NCBI GenBank assembly: GCA_008638375.1
Contig: CM018052.1
Span: 15,156,450-15,220,449 of the forward strand
Direction: 5' to 3'
Origin: Nyssa sinensis
Taxonomy: Eukaryota; Streptophyta; Magnoliopsida; Cornales; Nyssaceae
DNA: 64,000 bases
In this document: positions 57,602-64,000 of the stretch, piece by piece
Layout: each line of letters begins with the position of its first letter
How positions within the stretch are numbered: the first letter of the stretch is position 1
The notes under the pieces: model-generated
What the model was told of the DNA's origin: nothing
The model's database searches: none
What the model saw: only the letters and a program-made list of their open reading frames with translations
Position numbers and translations under genes: made by a program

Positions 57602-60600
57602 TGTAATATCCCAACCCGGGATATAGCGTGTACACCGGGCTGGACCGGGCTATAAAATGTAATCCCGAATTATAAGCCGTGAAATGACATAAATAAAAGT
57701 GGATGCGTAATAGACTATATTGTTTAATTACGATGCATAGGTACGAGAGGCAAACAGTCACGGGTGTCCGGGTGCCGTTGCACCGGAAGCCGAGTTTACT
57801 GAAAAACGTGCAAGTGAATGTCGACGCATAATTTTTTAAAGTTAAATCGGAATATTTAAACACCCGAATAAACCAACATTTGAATCTCATATGTAATGCG
57901 TGCATGCACAAAATTAAATGGAAATGTATATGTAATATCTATACATACATAATGTATCAATGTAATATTATTTATATATGTATATATATGTATACGGTTG
58001 CATATATATATATAATAGGTATGTAAAGTGTGTGTCATGTGGGCCTTGCATGATGAGGAGGTGGCAAAGCCACCGAGTGGGAAATCAGCAAGAGAGGGCT
58101 AGGGTGCAACGTGTGAGGAGGATAGGAGAGAGAGAAATAGGTGTGAGGTGTCTTGTGTGCATGGGTATGCTGCCACCGCGACTACAGGTGGCAAAAGCCA
58201 CCGACTACTGAGTCGGTTGGATAATTAGAAAGGAAGAGAGAATGAAGAAAGAGATTGGAAGAGAGATAAAACTGAATCGCAAGAAGTTAGAGAGAGAGAG
58301 AGAACCGATTTAAGCAGTTGAAGGAAATCAGCAACTAAAACAGGTAACCAAATCTTGCTGTGTTGCGTAGATTCTTCTTGCATGCTATTGTGAATTGGTA
58401 GGACTTGAAACAGGAAAGAAAAAACCAAGAAAAACCAGAACTGGGTTTACGGCTGGAAATGGTGATGTAAAAATAGGTGAAACCAAATCAAGATTTGAAC
58501 CATAATATGGATAGGAAACGTCTCCAGGGACCCAACGCACTTCGAATCAGCTTAAATGGTCAAGAAATGGCCATTCTGTGGCCAGTTATTCCCTCACCGG
58601 TGCAACGCCGGAAACTGGGAATGGGTGCGTGAAACCGGTGATGTTGGAGGTTAAAACCAGTCCTAAAATGTTCCTTACAATGTTAGATTTCATTTGGAAC
58701 AAAAACAGTAGGAAACAGACGTGAAATCAGTGAGATCCGTAGGGAATTTTGCTATTCCGGCGACCGTGGCCGGAAAACCCACCGGAGAAGACGACCGGAT
58801 TAACGGGGGCTTTTTCGGGTCATAACGGGACCGGGTTTGGGTCGGGACCCGACCGAAAATGATTAGGGGCAGTGATGCTATGTTGTTTTGAATGTAAAAT
58901 TAAAATCAATTGGGCTTGTTTGGTCACGGGTATAAGGGATTGGAATTGGGTTGGAGTTGTTCAAACCGTGGATAAGGTGAGAGAATTGGATATCTCAATC
59001 CGGTTCTCTAAAGTTAACTAAACCGGTTGGTTCACAGTGGAATGAAACCGGTTTAGGGTTTTTGGTTCTGAACCAACTGGTTCAGACCGCAACTCTGTAT
59101 AATTACATTTTGACCCCAAAAGTTATAGATAATTCCACTAAGGCCCAACAGAAAAATGTTAATTTTACAAAAATACCCCTGACTCAAAAGTGGGTCAAAC
59201 GAGGTCCAAATAGGGCAAATGAATAGTCAATTTTTATTATCTCGGATGCTCTGAGTCCAATGGTGAGGTCCGTTTCACGAGACGGAGTCCCAAAAAGTTA
59301 CGACTTGTAAAAATGACCAAAATACCCCTGCTTCATAGGTGAGTCAAATGGACTTCGATTGGATTAAATAACTAGTGAATTTTTATTATTCTGAACCTTC
59401 CGAATCTATTGGTAATGTCAAAATTATGAAAAGAGGTTCCGAGAACAACGGACATATAAAAGTCTAAATAAGTATTAGAAATACTGATCATAGCAAAGCA
59501 TAGAATTTGGTGAATAGAAATTATTCTGAAACGTATTTACTGATATATAGGGAACTCAACGGGAAAAGGAAAACCTACAGGAGACTGATTTAGCAATGCA
59601 TTAGAGGTAAGTAGATACCCTTTCTCTTCCATGTGGTGTTATCAAGCCAAGTTCATTCTTTTACTGCCAAACTTGTACTCCTGAGCGTATCTGATGTTAT
59701 TGTCTCCACAATGTGATATTGTTCTATCTGGTGGACATTGATTTATTGTTGTACCATTGTTATCATGTTGAACCGTACTTTCAAATGCCTATTGTTATGT
59801 TTCCATTGAATTGATGATATTCCATTTTTATATACTCTTATGGAATCATTTATGATCATGAAATGTTTATGTATACAGGATTTGTGCTCAGTCACAATAT
59901 CCATCTGATGCTTTTAAATACACTGAAGACCTTCGGGTCAAGTCCGTGAACGGACATATGGCCATACACTGGAATGCACTGAAGGGGGTAAACCGGGCCC
60001 CCAAGGACCGAGGGCATATCAAGCCCTGACACAGAACAAAAGCATCTCTTATACGATTGCTCAACTATAATTGTTGAATTACATTGTTCTTGTGATTATC
60101 TTGTATTGCGAGATATTCCTTGATTGTTTTATTGTGATCAATTATAATGGCAGTACTTTCTTGTTATTGTATTATCGTCGAGAATTCTAGGACATTGTTA
60201 TGCCATTCCTACTGATTACACATTGTGATCCCACTGTTCATTTGCCACTGTTCACATATTAAGAGTTTCATGTTGATGTTATGTCCCTTACTCCTAATTG
60301 TACATTGTGTTCTATTGTTTATTGGCCTTTATGGCAACTGTTCCCATTGGCTATTATAGCATCTTATTTTTATGATTGGCTATCATATTCTTATTCTTGG
60401 ATCCATATTCTTTTATGATCCTCGATACCAGTGTCGGAGATCTGTATTTGCTTGCTGGGCTCTTGTAGCTCATTCCACCCTCCTCACCCCCATTTCAGGT
60501 ACTGATGCCGCGAGACCCCGGTAGGAGTTTAAAGACATAGAAGAACGTTTGAGGAAATGCATCAGTTTATGTTTTAGTTCTCCCATGTATTCACCACCCT

Positions 60601-60854
60601 CGGGTGCTGGTCATGTTTGGTTCTTATTTTATTTATGTAGAACCATATTATGTATTGTAAAGACTTTCGCTAACATTGTGTATTGAAAGACTTCCGCTGA
60701 CGTACTATTACTGATAAGACTTCCGCTGTTATTGTTTTGAGGTTTTAGTACTTTGTATATTAGTACTATGATACAGGAATGGAAAAAGTAGGGACGGCCT
60801 TCGGGTCGGCCCCGCGACACGAGATCCGCATAGGGTGGATTTCGGGTCGTGACA
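57602..60854 (+). mobile_element. Solo LTR, family 1 (3.25 kb)
   Basis: It runs from TGTAATATCCCAACCCGG to TTTCGGGTCGTGACA, flanked by the duplication CCAAA (57597-57601 and 60855-60859). The start matches the minus-strand start at 22996; the end matches 1-725 and, inverted, 32412 and 39466. No PBS, polypurine tract, gag or pol is present. It contains a (GA)n leader (58288-58302), CCACCGGAGAAGACGACCGG (58777-58796), GAGTCCAATGGTGAGGTCCG-type modules (59253 and a weaker one near 59400) and a stretch like 1-500 of the window (59990-60490). Confidence 0.92.
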
Positions 60855-60859
60855 CCAAA

Positions 60860-60961
60860 TGTTTTAGGAAATGTCACTGTGGCCCAAACAGGAAAATTAA
60901 TAAAATATTAATTTTTCTAAAAATGCCCCTATTTCAAATATGGGTCAAACGAAGTCCAAAC
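60860..60961 (+). repeat. LTR fragment resumed after solo LTR
   Basis: This continues 56201-57601. GTGGCCCAAACAG, AAAAATGCCCCTATTTCAAA and GGGTCAAACGAAGTCCAAA parallel 59140-59200 of the solo LTR. It is ended by the next insertion at 60962. Confidence 0.6.
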
Positions 60962-63900
60962 TGTCACGCCCCGAATTCCAGCGAACCCGAGGCGCGAGTA
61001 ACGAGACAAAAAGAAATAAAATAATAAAGAAATAAAAGATAATTTAGGATAATCACATACATTCTACATACTGTTCTGATACATTACATAGGGTCTGGTC
61101 CATTTGTTCACAACATACAAAATAAGAAACAGTCTCGGGCTTATGCCCTTATACAATATCAAATGCGCCCCTCGGGCCAAACATAATCCCCAATCAAATC
61201 ATCTCCACGTCTCGCACAGCTGGAGCATCATCTGAAATGTTTGCCCCACTAAAGGGGTCAGCTCAACATGCTGGTACAATATAATGCTAATGCAAGAAAC
61301 AAAACTAAGGGCGTGGCATGTGCAAGTGTACAGTTATTTCTATATGGCATTCGATATCATTATGGTAGTATATGAACAGTATACAGTATATGAGTAGTAT
61401 GCGTGACACACCCATGCAACTCTATGCCCACCCATGTCTCATGATACAGCCCTTCCCCACTGGCATGAGTACTGCCACGTATGTCTCGCTTCACGGTCCG
61501 GAACCCGTCAGGCAAGCGAGTACCTATTGGCCGATTTTGGGTTTTTCACCACAGGATCTGCACCCTCATAATGCATAGCACCACGTGCTCAACTCACGCC
61601 ATGCACAAAGAATCACACTATTCCAAGATGCTTTGATTCATTCATGCCACAATATAATCTCAATGATGCATCTCATTCATACATGAAGTATGCTTTCAAT
61701 CACATATCTCATAATCTCAATAGTTCTCAAGGAATACAATTTACACACAATATACTAACACATGTAATATACACATAATCATCATTTATATCATCACCCA
61801 ACTTACAGCAAGATAACATGAAGCACATAAGCATGTGAACAATCTAGCAAACATGTGAACAATCAAGGCAGCAGAACAAGTATTCCTAATCTCAATTCTA
61901 TTTCTTACTTAGCACAATATATCGTACCTGATAATCGACCTCAACTCAGGAAGGTGTACTCGTAGTATAGTGGGATCACCGTGAGAATACCGAAGGTCAG
62001 ACCACCTTTTCCTTGCCCTTTCGTGTTCCTATAATCATAACATGTGACTCAGTTCATTTGTTTCTTGAATGATGCTATTCAACAAATTTCATGTCTTTAT
62101 TTTATAAGTTTCTATTTTGCTAAATTAGACTCTACTATTGAGTCCGAGACGTCGAAGAAAATAAGTTTAGGTTTTCGTAGAACTCAATTCGGACATCTGG
62201 GTTCAAAAGGGCAAAACAGTCATCTTGCACTTTTCACGGGTCCTTACATTTTGAGACCTCTTTTCTCCAATCAGACTCCACGGTTGAGTCCGGAATGCTC
62301 TAGATAATAAAGTTTCACTATTTGTTTACTAAATTTGGAGTTCGTTTGACTGTGTTTCAATTCAGGGGCATTTTGGTAATTTTAAAGGTCACTACGGGTC
62401 TTTTATTTTTTTTTGGGACCCCGTATCATAAAACGGATCTCACCATTGGTCTCAGAATGGCCGAGATAGTCAAAATACACTAATGACTTGTCCCATTCGG
62501 ACTCCGGACTATTTTAGAGTATTTAAAATAATTAAATTAATTAAATTAATTAATTAATTCATTAATTTAATTATCATTTTATTAATATTTAATTCTGGTG
62601 GGTTAAAGTGTAATTACTTAAAAGTTTAGGGTTAAAGTGTAATTTTTGAAATCTGAGGGGTCAAATCAGAATTTTAAAAAGTACAGGGTAGAATTGTAAT
62701 TTTCAGAAAGTTCAGGGGCAATTTCGTAATTTGCAAAATCCTTATTCTCAGTTTGGATAGCCAAACAGTGGCTAATCCAAAACAAGGATAAGATATCCCT
62801 GTTCCCATTTAATTCTAATTTCTAATTTCTTAACTTCGTAGCCAAACAGCCCCCCAGCCTCTTTTAATTTAAAACGTGGGAGCGACACGTGGCAGGGGCG
62901 GTTCAGCCCCTCCTGAACCGGACCAGACCCTGACCCGAAACCCAACCCGAGCAGCCCCTTTCTTCCCCGACTTTTCGGCGACACACCCGTAGGGTCCCGG
63001 CGCCTTCTCCGGCACCGGCGACTGGTCTCCGGTGAGATTTTCAAGGTTTCAAAATGCTATCCTCTTCATTTTCTTCCAAGGTTTCCATATCTAGGCTTGG
63101 TTTTGGGTTCAAGTCACCAGATCTTCACGAAATAGAGGGTCAACCCCTCGGTCAAACTTCCGGCCGACTCTTTCCCCTTCATTTTTCTGACAGTTCGGTC
63201 CTGGTTTAACCCCTATTCTTATCCTAATGTATTTCTGCACCTCTTAGGGTTCGTTCCCTACCATTTAAACCAAGTTTTAGACCAATATTTTTCCAACCCA
63301 CCTGTAACTCATTGTTTCTCTCTCATTTCCTAACCATTTTAAGTGATTTATTTTGCAAAATAATCCACATTTCATATACTACAAGAACCAAGAATTAAAT
63401 CTACATAACATGCTAAGAAACAAAAAAAATCAGAATGGAGTTACCCACAGTTTTTCTGGGTTTCTCTCTCTAGCCGTGCACCTCCTCCACCTTCTGGTTC
63501 CAAGCTTAAATCAAGCTTCACAATCTCTTCTCCCTTCCAAAACTCTCTCTCTCTCTTGCTTTCTGTTTTTCTTTCCTTTCTCTCCTCCCAACCGAGACCA
63601 ACATATACATTCACACATCAACTCTCACACGTCTCTCACTGCCAGCCCCTTTTCTTGACCTCCTCCCCTCCGTCCAGCCACCTCTTTCCTCTTCCCCAAT
63701 GCAGCTTTGCATTAAATGCAAAGCTACCCTATATATGCCTATATATATATATATATATATACCACTCATTACACACACACTAGACAGACACACACAGCCG
63801 ACACCTCACACACACACTCAGTTGGTCACAAACACACACACACCCGTTCGGTTGCACCTACACACAGTGCACACATGCACTGTTCTATACACATATATAT

Positions 63901-64000
63901 ATATATATACACATGCACATGTACATACATTACCCCACACATCTACACATACACACCATACATACATAACACACATGCATCAGAAAAATTAATAATAATA
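60962..64000 (-). repeat. Family-3 LTR (runs beyond window)
   Basis: It begins TGTCACGCCCCGAATTCC; on the minus strand this is the LTR end GGGGCGTGACA. The five bases before it (CAAAC) would be the target duplication. It contains three TTGAGTCCGGAATG-type modules (about 62135, 62275 and 62445), a CCGGCGCCTTCTCCGGCACC stretch (62998-63017), pyrimidine-rich leader sequence (63460-63690), an AT run (63740-63762) and CA-rich tracts to the window end. Its other end is outside, so it may be solo or part of a full element. The open frames here are low-complexity artefacts. Confidence 0.65.
63740..63762. repeat. (AT)n and CA-rich simple repeats
   Basis: An AT run followed by ACACAC-rich DNA to about 63990, including a second AT run at 63893-63909. 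This is low-complexity sequence in the U3 to leader part of the LTR. Confidence 0.85.

Noticed and set aside
62772..63044. Minus-strand frame rich in Arg and Gly
   Set aside because: It lies in the CCGGCGCC-rich part shared by family-1 and family-3 LTRs and shows no domain.

Overview
This is nuclear DNA of a flowering plant, most likely a large, repeat-rich eudicot genome. The evidence is an AT-rich background with many (TA)n runs, plus plant-type CACTA, MULE, Ty3/gypsy chromovirus and very long LTR sequences. I find no intact host gene, no rRNA or functional tRNA gene, and no CRISPR array. Nearly all of the 64 kb is mobile-element DNA, and every coding region is broken. The structure was resolved mainly by matching element ends to target-site duplications (TSDs).

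Layout. 1-725 is the 3' end of a family-1 LTR. 726-2210 is a gutted LTR retrotransposon (element X); its 3' LTR begins at 2211, is interrupted at 4479 and resumes at 25353-27221. The interruption is a CACTA (En/Spm) transposon, 4480-25349, with TSD TGG. It carries two dead genes (a TNP2-type transposase and a Ptta/En/Spm-type second gene) and a 161-bp tandem array. That array is split by a family-1 solo LTR (13205-22996, TSD TCTAA), which is itself split by a family-2 solo LTR (16927-22390, TSD GTGCA). The nest is therefore four levels deep.

27222-27960 is unassigned. 27961-44214 is a Ty3/gypsy chromovirus without a 5' LTR. Its pol reading frame is split, inside the chromodomain-like tail, by a complete minus-strand LTR element at 32412-41832 (TSD AAAGT). 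That element keeps only remnants of gag and resembles the non-autonomous TR-GAG type. 44215-46969 is unassigned. 46970-54552 is a MULE (MuDR-like) transposase pseudogene split by a second family-2 solo LTR (49092-54393, TSD GCTCA). From 54608 to the end there are stacked LTRs: a family-3 LTR piece, a plus-oriented LTR piece holding a family-1 solo LTR (57602-60854, TSD CCAAA), and a second family-3 LTR that runs off the window.

The elements do not form a working pathway. The window reads as a record of successive insertions, LTR-LTR recombination that left solo LTRs, and decay. Several premature stops fit C-to-T or G-to-A change, as expected for heavily methylated DNA. The most notable points are the exact TSD bookkeeping of the nest, the gag-only element, two family-2 LTRs of more than 5 kb that differ in tandem-unit number, tRNA-like box A/box B motifs inside LTRs, and a sequence module shared by several LTR families.
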